DNA from: Ralstonia sp. ASV6
GTDB lineage: Bacteria; Pseudomonadota; Gammaproteobacteria; Burkholderiales; Burkholderiaceae
Assembly: GCF_016429285.1 (NCBI RefSeq)
Contig: NZ_JAELUI010000060.1
Span: 1 to 32,724, forward strand
Length of the DNA stretch: 32,724 bases
Direction: 5' to 3'
Shown here: positions 19,509 to 26,034 of the stretch, one piece after another
Position numbering within the stretch: position 1 is the stretch's first letter
How the letters are laid out: every line of letters begins with the position of its first letter
The notes under the pieces: model-generated
The model's database searches: none
The model's input: only the letters and a program-made list of their open reading frames with translations
What the model was told of the DNA's origin: nothing
Translations under genes and position numbers: made by a program

Positions 19509-19666
19509 GTCGCCCCCTCTGCACCGGCACCCTGCTTGCGTTCCTGGCGGCACCGTGCTGAACAGTACTTGACCTCCTCCCAGGTCTTAGCCCACTTCTT
19601 GCGCCAGACAAAGGGCAAACCACATTGAGGGCACTGCTTGCTCGGCAGGTTTTGCTTTTTGCGCAT
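19505..19666 (-). CDS. DUF2256 zinc-finger-like protein
   Basis: This 53-residue protein is a full match by eye to the DUF2256 pattern: KKxNLPxK, then CPQCGLPFVWRKKW, a Trp-rich turn, and VKYCSARCR. The four cysteines (12, 15, 35, 39) probably bind one zinc. Function is unknown, but the family is typically encoded beside cryptochrome/photolyase genes. ATG 19666 gives the family-typical start, MRKKQNLPSK. The frame continues upstream to a GTG at 19705. The start codon lies in a 17-bp tandem duplication (19650-19683), and the upstream copy's ATG is out of frame. The stop overlaps the TTG start of the DASH gene by four bases, so translation is probably coupled. Confidence 0.88.
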   Translation of the reverse strand: MRKKQNLPSKQCPQCGLPFVWRKKWAKTWEEVKYCSARCRQERKQGAGAEGAT

Positions 19667-19683
19667 TTTTGCTTTTTGCGCAT
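19650..19683 (-). repeat. Perfect 17-bp tandem duplication over the DUF2256 start
   Basis: On the minus strand ATGCGCAAAAAGCAAAA occurs twice back to back, at 19683-19667 and 19666-19650. The right-hand ATG (19666) is in frame with DUF2256. The left one reads out of frame because 17 is not a multiple of three. No Shine-Dalgarno sequence is visible before either copy. Confidence 0.85.
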
Positions 19684-19691
19684 GTGTGAGG

Positions 19692-19832
19692 TTAGAAATC
19701 GACACTTTGCTGCTGGGGCCAGGTCACGCCGTCGTCTCGGCACCAACGCGCAACCGCCTGATCTCGCTCCACCAACCCCTACCGAGCCGCGTAGAGCAGC
19801 AGGCCATGGTCAACGTCATCGGCGTACACCAG
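19692..19832 (-). pseudogene. Short coding remnant, possibly from a photolyase gene
   Basis: One minus-strand frame between the lipocalin stop and DUF2256 reads LVYADDVDHGLLLYAAR, an amber stop at 19779-19781, then LVERDQAVARWCRDDGVTW and a stop at 19692-19694. The second part resembles the RDxAVxxWCRxxGVxW stretch that ends the antenna domain of class I photolyases. If real, it is a decayed third photolyase paralog. Only about 45 codons remain, so the assignment is tentative. It may equally be non-coding sequence with a chance match. Confidence 0.3.
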
Positions 19833-19833
19833 C

Positions 19834-20493
19834 TTATTGGGTCGGGTCCTGGCGCTCATGCGAGGCCCAAATCAGCGCTGCGGTATCGATGCCGAGCGCG
19901 TGTGCCCGCGCAACGATGGACTCGCGCAGCATCGGGTCGAGATGCTTCTCGCGCGCCAGAATCCAGCAGTAGCTGCGATCCGGCCCCACCACAAGCGCCC
20001 AACGGTAATCACCATCGAGCGCAGCCACGTGATAGCCGCCGTAGAACGGCCCGAAGAACGAGACCTTCAGGGAGCCGGTATTGTGGTCGCCCGTGAACAT
20101 GGCCTTGCCGATCGCCTCCCGCCACATACCCGTGGCGGGATCGAAGCCGCGGTTCACGACGCGGACGGTTCCGTCAGGCTGCGGCTGGTACGTCGCCGAG
20201 ACATCCGTCAAGCCGCGCTCGAATGCGTGATCCAGTCGCGCCAGCTCATACCATCGCCCCTGGTAACGCTGAAGATCAAACGGTGAAACGGGAGAGATGC
20301 CTTGCGGAGGACTTGTCGGAGCGCAGCCTGCCATCAAGGCGCCGCCCGCGACCATCAGCACCAGCAATTGCAGTCGCCCTCGACGGGCTTGCGTAACGCC
20401 TTGGGACATCAGAGTCCGTTTCAACAGGCACAACATGGTCCACATGCGTTTGAGCCCCTGGTGTATCCGCGACGCGGCGCGTTCGTCTTGCAT
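19834..20493 (-). CDS. blc: Lipocalin-family lipoprotein (Blc-like)
   Basis: This 219-residue protein is related to the bacterial outer-membrane lipocalin Blc, which binds lysolipids or fatty acids. The lipocalin motif YQGRWYELARLDHAFERGL is followed by beta-barrel strands (VSATYQPQPDGTVRVVNRGF, GSLKVSFFGPFYGGYHVAALDGDYRWALVVGPDRSYCWILAR). A lipoprotein signal (LLVLMVAGGALMAGC) precedes it. ATG 20493 is chosen because AAGGTGAG sits just upstream. This leaves an unusually long basic n-region before the signal peptide. ATG 20409 (MSQGVTQARRGRLQ) would give a normal signal peptide but has a weak ribosome-binding site. It is the first gene of the light cluster on this strand and divergent from merR. 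Confidence 0.9.
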   Translation of the reverse strand: MQDERAASRIHQGLKRMWTMLCLLKRTLMSQGVTQARRGRLQLLVLMVAGGALMAGCAPTSPPQGISPVSPFDLQRYQGRWYELARLDHAFERGLTDVSATYQPQPDGTVRVVNRGFDPATGMWREAIGKAMFTGDHNTGSLKVSFFGPFYGGYHVAALDGDYRWALVVGPDRSYCWILAREKHLDPMLRESIVARAHALGIDTAALIWASHERQDPTQ

Positions 20494-20819
20494 TTTTCTC
20501 ACCTTTTATCGTGTCTCAGCTGTACTGCCCTGCCACATCTGTCTTGGTGCGATTTGCGCATGCGAAGCTACACTGCCCGGCTCATATTCTTGACGCATGA
20601 AACAATCGTGGCCCACGACAACGACACTCGGCATTGCTGTGAAGTTGGTGCTGAGTATAGAGACGTAAAGCGGCTCGCTGTAGCCTTGCGCTTGCGACTT
20701 CGGCGGCAAATATCAACGCATTCTCGACTCAATTGCCGACGAGACGTTTCGCTCGCATAAAAAGGTTTTGTCTTCTGATGCAGTCAGCCGCTAGCGTGAC
20801 GCTGTGATCAGGAGAGATT
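20494..20819. promoter_or_regulatory. Divergent control region of the light-response cluster
   Basis: This 326-bp region without a gene separates the lipocalin-photolyase operon from merR. It contains a sigma-70-like promoter for merR (separate entry) and an 8-bp palindrome, CGCATGCG, within TTTGCGCATGCGAAG. The lipocalin promoter is not obvious by eye, which would fit a regulated or ECF-type promoter. It is the expected binding region of the MerR protein. Confidence 0.45.
20733..20761 (+). promoter_or_regulatory. Candidate sigma-70 promoter of merR
   Basis: TTGCCG at 20733-20738, a 17-base spacer, then CATAAA at 20756-20761. The spacer includes imperfectly palindromic sequence around GAGACGTTTCGCTC. 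The spacing is normal, not the elongated 19-20 bases of classical MerR-activated promoters, so this promoter would be constitutive or repressed. It lies 58 bases before the GTG start. Confidence 0.4.
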
Positions 20820-21809
20820 GTGGGAAAGCACGACACCTCAATGGAGCCTCGTCGCTACCGAAGCGGTGAAGCCGCGCGTCTGGCGCGAATGCCCGCCACC
20901 ACGTTGCGGATCTGGGAACGTCGATATGAAGTTGTCTCGCCCCCAAAGACTGCTTCAGGGCATCGTCTCTACTCGGACGAAGACGTTCGCAGGCTGCAGT
21001 TGATCAAGACCCTCGTGGATCAAGGTCACCCCATCAGCGCAATCGCCGCGCTGGATCAGGGGGCATTGGAGGCGCTGATGCGCTCGTCGGAGGACACGCA
21101 GTCAGAGCTGCCTGAGGCGCTCTCGCTACTGCTTGTCGGTCCGGTGGACATGCCGAGCACCGGATCGCCGTTCGGCAGCATGCGAGTCTGCGCACATGCC
21201 GGCTCGCTTGAGGGCGCGTTTCAGCATGCCCATGCGGGGGTGACGGCGGATGCATTGCTTGTCGCAGTCCCCTCGCTGCATGACGAGACGGTCGCACGTA
21301 TTGTGGCGCTTTCTGAAGCCGTGCATGCAAAGGCGATCAGCGTCATCTACACATTTGGCAGTAGCCGTGCGACTGAGCTGGCAGGCCTCGCGGGTGTACG
21401 CGTTGTCCGTCGAGCCGACGCGCAGGCCAGGCCCGCGCACCTCATCGCAGAACTCGCTGATTGGGCCACGGCGCATCGCCAGGCAGACAGGCTGAATGTC
21501 GACACGGGGCCACGCGCGATGCGCCGGTTTGACGACAAATCGCTCGCCGCTCTTGCGGGCATCGCATCGACAATTCAATGTGAATGCCCGCGGCACCTTG
21601 CAGAGCTTGTAGTGCAACTCAGCGCGTTTCAACGTTACAGCGATGAATGCTCATCGCGATCACCGGGCGATGCCCTGTTGCACCGCCGTCTCGGCAACGT
21701 CGCGAATCGCGCTGCGCAACTGCTTGAGACCGCCCTTGCGGAAATTGTGCGTCAGGAAGGGTTGATGAACCGAGACCAGAGGTATTGGTATGCCCCGCCA
21801 ACGTCGTAG
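20820..21809 (+). CDS. MerR-family regulator of the LitR/PplR type, lacking a B12 signature
   Basis: This 329-residue transcription factor has an N-terminal MerR winged helix-turn-helix (about residues 11-76: YRSGEAARLARMPATTLRIWERRY, then SGHRLYSDEDVRRL). The middle has alternating strands and helices (ADALLVAVPSLHDETVARIVALSEAVHAKAISVIYTF), like a cobalamin-binding Rossmann fold. The DxHxxG signature of LitR/CarH photoreceptors is absent. The C-terminus contains CECPRHLAELVVQLSAFQRYSDEC and a conserved helical tail seen in relatives. This fits the class of LitR proteins (PplR in Pseudomonas) that do not bind B12 and rely on a separate light sensor. GTG 20820 follows AGGAGA by four bases; ATG 20841 is an alternative. 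It is expected to control the divergent photolyase operon. Confidence 0.85.
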   Translation: MGKHDTSMEPRRYRSGEAARLARMPATTLRIWERRYEVVSPPKTASGHRLYSDEDVRRLQLIKTLVDQGHPISAIAALDQGALEALMRSSEDTQSELPEALSLLLVGPVDMPSTGSPFGSMRVCAHAGSLEGAFQHAHAGVTADALLVAVPSLHDETVARIVALSEAVHAKAISVIYTFGSSRATELAGLAGVRVVRRADAQARPAHLIAELADWATAHRQADRLNVDTGPRAMRRFDDKSLAALAGIASTIQCECPRHLAELVVQLSAFQRYSDECSSRSPGDALLHRRLGNVANRAAQLLETALAEIVRQEGLMNRDQRYWYAPPTS

Positions 21810-21836
21810 ACCGGGCATGGCTATCTGCGCCGAACG

Positions 21837-22703
21837 CTACGCGTTGGCGACGAAATTCGCCACGTCGGACAGTACCGGCCCGAGAAATTGCAGTGGCGAA
21901 GCGAGCGCCGCCACCAGCGTCTTGTGATCCAGGCGCGGGTAGACCTTGAGCGCAACCGGATGTCGATACGCCATCAACCGTTCGGCCAGGGACAGCGTGT
22001 TGCGTTGCACGTTAACGTAGGCATCGCGCTCTCCGGTGAGTAAAAGCGCGGGCGGCTGCCAACGCTGATCCACATGAAACAACGGCTGGCTGTCTTGCGT
22101 TTCGTGCGGATGATTGAACACGGGCAGTATGTCAGCCGTCTGGATCGGTAGGAAGTTATAGGGGCCTGCCATTCCGATCCAGCCAGAAAGCGAATCGGTA
22201 CGCATCCCCTGCGCCCCCAACCAGCGCGGATCCGTCGCCAGCATGGCAGCGTTGTAGGCGCCCGCGCTATGGCCTGCGACGAACAAGCGTGCATTTGCGT
22301 ACCCCTGCAGCGCGAGCCAGCGCCGCGCGAAGGCCGTAGCAGCGGCGCAGTCTTCCAGGAAGCCTGGATAACTGACTTCCGGATACAGCCGGTAGTCAGC
22401 CACCATAGCAATTGCGCCGGCCGCTGCCAGCGCCTCGCCGACAAAGGCGTAGTCCGTGCGTGCGCCCTCTCTCCAAGATCCGCCGTAGAAGAATACGACC
22501 GCGCGAGCAGGCCCCGCCATGGGCCGAACAGGTCGGTAGACATCCAGCCTCTGCCGTGGGTTGCCGCCATAAGCCAACCCCCGCATGGAAATACTGGCAC
22601 CAGACCTGGATATGGCATTCAGAACATCCAGGCCGGAGCAACCTGCCAGGCTCGATAGTGCCGCAGCCAGCCATGCTCGACGAGTCACACGGGTTATCGA
22701 CAT
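21837..22703 (-). CDS. Alpha/beta hydrolase (esterase/lipase-like), probable lipoprotein
   Basis: This 288-residue serine hydrolase of the BD-FAE/carboxylesterase type has its oxyanion-hole motif as FYGGSWREG (72-80). The nucleophile elbow is GHSAG with S147, the acid is D227 in GERDAYV, and the histidine is H260 in RLDHKTLV, so the triad is complete. The N-terminus (MSITRVTRRAWLAAALSSLAGC) combines an Arg pair with a lipobox ending at C22, suggesting lipidation and perhaps Tat export. ATG 22703 was chosen for the GGAG five bases upstream and for the signal peptide. It converges with merR, 27 bases apart. Substrate is unknown. Confidence 0.88.
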   Translation of the reverse strand: MSITRVTRRAWLAAALSSLAGCSGLDVLNAISRSGASISMRGLAYGGNPRQRLDVYRPVRPMAGPARAVVFFYGGSWREGARTDYAFVGEALAAAGAIAMVADYRLYPEVSYPGFLEDCAAATAFARRWLALQGYANARLFVAGHSAGAYNAAMLATDPRWLGAQGMRTDSLSGWIGMAGPYNFLPIQTADILPVFNHPHETQDSQPLFHVDQRWQPPALLLTGERDAYVNVQRNTLSLAERLMAYRHPVALKVYPRLDHKTLVAALASPLQFLGPVLSDVANFVANA

Positions 22704-23042
22704 GCGCGCTCCAGTGCTGGGACGTGACGATGCGCGTTGCACCCGTTCGGGCACGCACCGGTATCCGGTTGGAGCAAGTCTGCACAGCAGCCATTGAGCA
22801 GGATCACCATGGAAGTGAGAGTGGAATCGTTGTGTGCCTTGGCATATACGGACCGCCTGCGCGGTTGGATGCAGGCATGCCAGCGCGTGTGCCGTCGTCC
22901 ACCCAGCGCTTCTCAGTTGCGCGATTCATCTTGCATCCAGTCTCGCGCGGGAGACGTATATGACATCAGCGCTGTGTAGCAACTGAAAACTGAAGCAAGC
23001 CGCGCAGTGCGCCATCGATACCCGACCCAAGGAGATTGACCC
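22704..23042. other. Intergenic region between the hydrolase and globin genes
   Basis: No convincing gene is seen. It should hold divergent promoters for the hydrolase (minus) and the lipoprotein globin (plus). TATATGACAT near 22957 could be a -10 region, but no well-spaced -35 box is visible. AAGGAG just before 23043 is the ribosome-binding site of the globin gene. Confidence 0.4.
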
Positions 23043-23624
23043 ATGAAGCGAGCACTGCTATTGGTTCTCACGTTGACTACCGCCACGCTGAGTGCATGCG
23101 GAGGCGGCGACGACACGCCCACGCCGATGGCATCGACGGCGTCAACCGCACAATTTCCCCAGAACGCCGACATGTGGTCGGGACTTGGCGGAGACGCCAG
23201 TGCACCGGCCGCCATTTCGAAGGTGGTCGACGATGCGGTGTCCGGGTTGCTTGCAGACCCCAAAGAAGCACCGTATTTCGCCAACCTCGGTCAGCCCGGA
23301 CACGATACGGTGGGGCGTCTCAAGGCCTGCCTCAACCTTCAGTTCAAGGCGCTGTTTGGTGGCCCCTTCAGCTATCCAGGACAAGTCGCCGCAGACGGTA
23401 CCACCGTCATGTGCGACGACATGGCCACGGCACATTCTGATGTCGGTGTTCCCGGCTGCGTGTTCGACCAGTTCATCACCGATGCCGCCGCTGTCCTGAA
23501 GACCGATGGCGTGCCGGACGCCTACATCTCCCGTGTAGCACCCGTCCTCACCGGTCTCAAATCGAGCATCGTGTCGACCATGCCTAAGTATCTGGGCCCG
23601 AATACCGCCCAGAACTGCCAATGA
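23043..23624 (+). CDS. Lipoprotein with group-1 truncated hemoglobin-like domain
   Basis: This 193-residue protein has a lipoprotein signal (MKRALLLVLTLTTATLSAC, lipidated C19) and a globin domain from about residue 43. It follows the truncated hemoglobin N pattern: LGG...ISKVVDDAVSGLLADPKEAPYF, RLKACLNLQFKALFGGPFSYPG, and M..AHSDVGV....F, with H131 as probable proximal heme ligand. The distal B10 tyrosine of typical trHbN appears replaced by Val, so ligand chemistry may differ. Cysteines at 96, 124, 139 and 192 are unusual for cytoplasmic globins and could form disulfides outside the cytoplasm. AAGGAG precedes the ATG. The stop overlaps the next gene by four bases. It may bind O2, NO or another gas in the periplasm. 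The globin call is by motif only. Confidence 0.75.
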   Translation: MKRALLLVLTLTTATLSACGGGDDTPTPMASTASTAQFPQNADMWSGLGGDASAPAAISKVVDDAVSGLLADPKEAPYFANLGQPGHDTVGRLKACLNLQFKALFGGPFSYPGQVAADGTTVMCDDMATAHSDVGVPGCVFDQFITDAAAVLKTDGVPDAYISRVAPVLTGLKSSIVSTMPKYLGPNTAQNCQ

Positions 23625-24307
23625 ATCCGCGTCGCCCGCTGCAACGGTACGCAATGCCCAGTGTTGCAGCGCTTACGATCGCGATCGGTCTCGTTGGAGC
23701 CATGCACTTGAAGGCCGCTCGCCCTGTGCTCGCCATGCTTGGCGTCCCCTGCCCAGTCGACAACACCACGGCCGAGCAAGTCAGCGCGCTGCGTGCAAAC
23801 GGACTTGCGCATCTGCGGGCAGACCAGCCGGCGCCTGCCCGTCCGCTCCCGGGTGGGTTCGTGCTGGATGGCACGACCGAGGACGAGGCTGCTCGCTGGG
23901 CACACGAAAAAGGCGTCGTCTGCGATGCCGTCACACACGGCTACAAGTATCTGCGCTGTCGCGGCGTCGACGCCCATACGCTCGGTCTTGCCGGCCCGCC
24001 CGTCAGCGAGTTGTGGCTCAGCTTCGGTCCAAGTGGCCGTCTCATCGGTGTAGACGTCTACCGGCGCGGGATGAGCGCCAGCGACACAGCTGCCGCCTGG
24101 GACGGCGCGACACATGCGCTGCGCAATGCGCTCGGCACACCAACCGCGACAATGGGTAACGCATCACCGGAGGTATTGAGCGGATCACCACTGCAAACAG
24201 CACGTTTGCAGTATCGATTCGCCGATTATCTGGCGATTGTGACCGCCAGCAACCTTCCGTACGCCGGGCTGGCGGTGAGGGAGCAGTACATGTCGTCCCG
24301 TCTTTGA
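23621..24307 (+). CDS. Unknown protein with N-terminal membrane anchor, coupled to the globin gene
   Basis: This 228-residue protein starts at an ATG overlapping the globin stop (ATGA), so the two are probably co-translated. A basic N-terminus (MNPRRPLQRYAM) is followed by one hydrophobic segment at about 13-28, either an anchor or an uncleaved signal. The rest looks soluble and mixed alpha/beta, with C44, C101 and C112 as possible disulfide or ligand residues. No family is recognised. The context suggests a periplasmic partner of the lipoprotein globin. A strong terminator follows at 24390. Confidence 0.65.
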   Translation: MNPRRPLQRYAMPSVAALTIAIGLVGAMHLKAARPVLAMLGVPCPVDNTTAEQVSALRANGLAHLRADQPAPARPLPGGFVLDGTTEDEAARWAHEKGVVCDAVTHGYKYLRCRGVDAHTLGLAGPPVSELWLSFGPSGRLIGVDVYRRGMSASDTAAAWDGATHALRNALGTPTATMGNASPEVLSGSPLQTARLQYRFADYLAIVTASNLPYAGLAVREQYMSSRL

Positions 24308-24389
24308 TTTCAGGTGAAAGCGTAAGGCCTTCGTGTCACACCTTCGTGTCTGATGGCGGAAGTTTTTTTCTATTGCCGCTGATAACGCA

Positions 24390-24420
24390 AAGGCCGGCGA
24401 ATTCGCCGGCCTTCGCTTTT
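24390..24420 (+). terminator. Strong rho-independent terminator
   Basis: A perfect 24-base palindrome at 24390-24413 (AAGGCCGGCGAA and its complement) is followed by CGCTTTT. It ends the globin operon, 82 bases after the last stop codon. Between them, around 24360, there is also a run of seven Ts. Confidence 0.85.
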
Positions 24421-24566
24421 CGGAAGCCGACATGACGAGAGGCCTGACAAATCGCTTTAGGGAGTAAAGATCCGCGCAATTGTTACCGATGGCTATACTG
24501 CGCCATTCCCGGTAAGCCATTTGCACACCAATTGACTTCGGCGCACCGCAGCAACAGGAGAACCTG

Positions 24567-24893
24567 ATGATCAAAGTCAGTGTCATGTACCCGTACGCCG
24601 CAGGCGCGCGATTCGATCATGTGTACTACCGTGAGAGGCATATGCCGATGATGAAGCTGCTGCTCGGCGCTTCATGTCTGTACTACACGGTGGACAAGGG
24701 CATCGCAGGTGGCGCTCCAGGCACTGACCCTGTTTACGTGGCCAAGTGCGACTTCGTCTGTACTTCTGTCGAAGCGTTCCAGGCAGCCCGCGCCCCGCAC
24801 GCGCAGGAGATCAGGGCCGACATCGCCAATTACACGGATATACAACCCGTGTTGCAAATTAGTGAGGTGGTCGTGGAGCGTTCGGAGGTCTGA
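24567..24893 (+). CDS. EthD-family protein
   Basis: This 108-residue protein of the dimeric alpha+beta barrel (EthD) family starts MIKVSVMYPYAAGARFDHVYYRERHMPMMKLLLG. The YYRERHMPM motif is the family signature. The C-terminal half (VAKCDFVCTSVEAFQAARAPHAQEIRADIANYTDIQPVLQISEV) supplies the remaining strands and helix. CAGGAG lies seven bases before the ATG. EthD proteins are linked to ether or aromatic compound degradation, but most members like this one have no known substrate. It is a stand-alone gene convergent with cyoD. Confidence 0.9.
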   Translation: MIKVSVMYPYAAGARFDHVYYRERHMPMMKLLLGASCLYYTVDKGIAGGAPGTDPVYVAKCDFVCTSVEAFQAARAPHAQEIRADIANYTDIQPVLQISEVVVERSEV

Positions 24894-25010
24894 CTAAGAC
24901 AGATCCGCAATCACCGCAACGAGATTGCGCACGGCCTCGGCCAGTGAATCAGGAGGCCATCGCTTCGCCGAACCACGCAGCCGAGCCCTTCTCCACAACC
25001 TACATCAATC

Positions 25011-25397
25011 TCAATCCTTCGCGCGCGCCCGCTCGACTGACATGCCGGTCGGCATCATGTTGAGGTTGGCGTTGTGCATCACCCACAACGAGCCGCCAAC
25101 CACGATCACGATCAATAGCGCCGTGCAGATGAAGATGCCGGCGTTGCTACGCTGGCCAGGCTTGAAACCCAAGTGCAGGAAGAACGCCAACTGGACCAGC
25201 AGTTGCGCGACGCACAGCCCGACGATTGCCGCCATGGTCGTGGCCGATGACAGCCCTCCGTGCATGACCACGCCGAACGCCGCGGCGGTCATCGCGACGG
25301 ACAAGATCAGCCCGAAGATATAGCTGCGCAGGCTGCCGTGCACGGCAGGCGTATCGGCATGCAGCACGTGAGTGGCATGCAGTTGGGACATGCTCAT
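25011..25397 (-). CDS. cyoD: Cytochrome bo(3) ubiquinol oxidase subunit IV
   Basis: This 128-residue small membrane subunit has three hydrophobic segments (YIFGLILSVAMTAAAFGVVM, ATTMAAIVGLCVAQLLVQLAFFLHLGF, and AGIFICTALLIVIVVGGSLWVMHN), as in CyoD. ATG 25397 overlaps the cyoC stop by four bases and follows GGGAG. A second ATG two codons later is possible. It helps assemble the heme-copper centre in subunit I. It is the last gene of the operon: no cyoE (heme O synthase) follows, since ethD is convergent. Confidence 0.94.
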   Translation of the reverse strand: MSMSQLHATHVLHADTPAVHGSLRSYIFGLILSVAMTAAAFGVVMHGGLSSATTMAAIVGLCVAQLLVQLAFFLHLGFKPGQRSNAGIFICTALLIVIVVGGSLWVMHNANLNMMPTGMSVERARAKD

Positions 25398-26032
25398 GCG
25401 AACTCCCGGAGGTAGACGAAGGTAAATACGCAGATCCAGACCAGATCCAGGAAGTGCCAGAACAGGCTCAGACATGCCAACCGGCGACGCGTGACACTGT
25501 CCAGACCGAAGCGCTGCACCTGGTGGACCATCACGAGAATCCACAGCAAGCCGAACGACACGTGCAGGCCATGCGTGCCGACCAGTGTGAAGAACGCCGA
25601 CAGATACGCGCTCACGCCGGGGCCCGCCCCCTCATGCAGCAGGTGTGTGAACTCGTACAGCTCCATGCCGACGAAGGCCGCGCCCAGCACGAAGGTGGCC
25701 AGCAGCCAACGGACCACGCGGCCGCGGGCGGCCTCGCTCTGGTCGAGCATGGCGACGCCGAACGTGAAGCTGCTGACCAGCAGCAGCATGGTTTCGGCAA
25801 ACACAAAGGGCAGCTCGAAAAGCTGGCGTCCGCTGGGACCGCCGGCGGCGCTCTCCGACAGCACGCCGAAGGTGGCGAACAGCACGGCGAAGATCAGGCA
25901 ATCGCTCATCAGGTACAGCCAGAAGCCCAGCGTGGTGTTGGTGCTGGCGTCGTGATGGGCGTGATCGTGCGCGTGGGTGTGGGCGGTGCCCTGCCCTGCC
26001 GCGCCGACGTTGGGGGCGAGTGAAGCAGTCAT
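25394..26032 (-). CDS. cyoC: Cytochrome bo(3) ubiquinol oxidase subunit III
   Basis: This 212-residue integral membrane protein has five predicted transmembrane helices. The N-terminal tail is strikingly His-rich (HTHAHDHAHHD, near residues 18-28). Family features are GFWLYLMSDCLIFAVLFATF, ELPFVFAETMLLLVSSFTFG, ELYEFTHLLHEGAGPGVSAYLSAFFTLVGTHGLHV and the terminal FVYLREF. The ATG is two bases after the cyoB stop, and the stop overlaps cyoD. The protein stabilises the oxidase complex. The His-rich tail might bind copper or zinc, an inference. Confidence 0.95.
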   Translation of the reverse strand: MTASLAPNVGAAGQGTAHTHAHDHAHHDASTNTTLGFWLYLMSDCLIFAVLFATFGVLSESAAGGPSGRQLFELPFVFAETMLLLVSSFTFGVAMLDQSEAARGRVVRWLLATFVLGAAFVGMELYEFTHLLHEGAGPGVSAYLSAFFTLVGTHGLHVSFGLLWILVMVHQVQRFGLDSVTRRRLACLSLFWHFLDLVWICVFTFVYLREFA

Positions 26033-26034
26033 GT

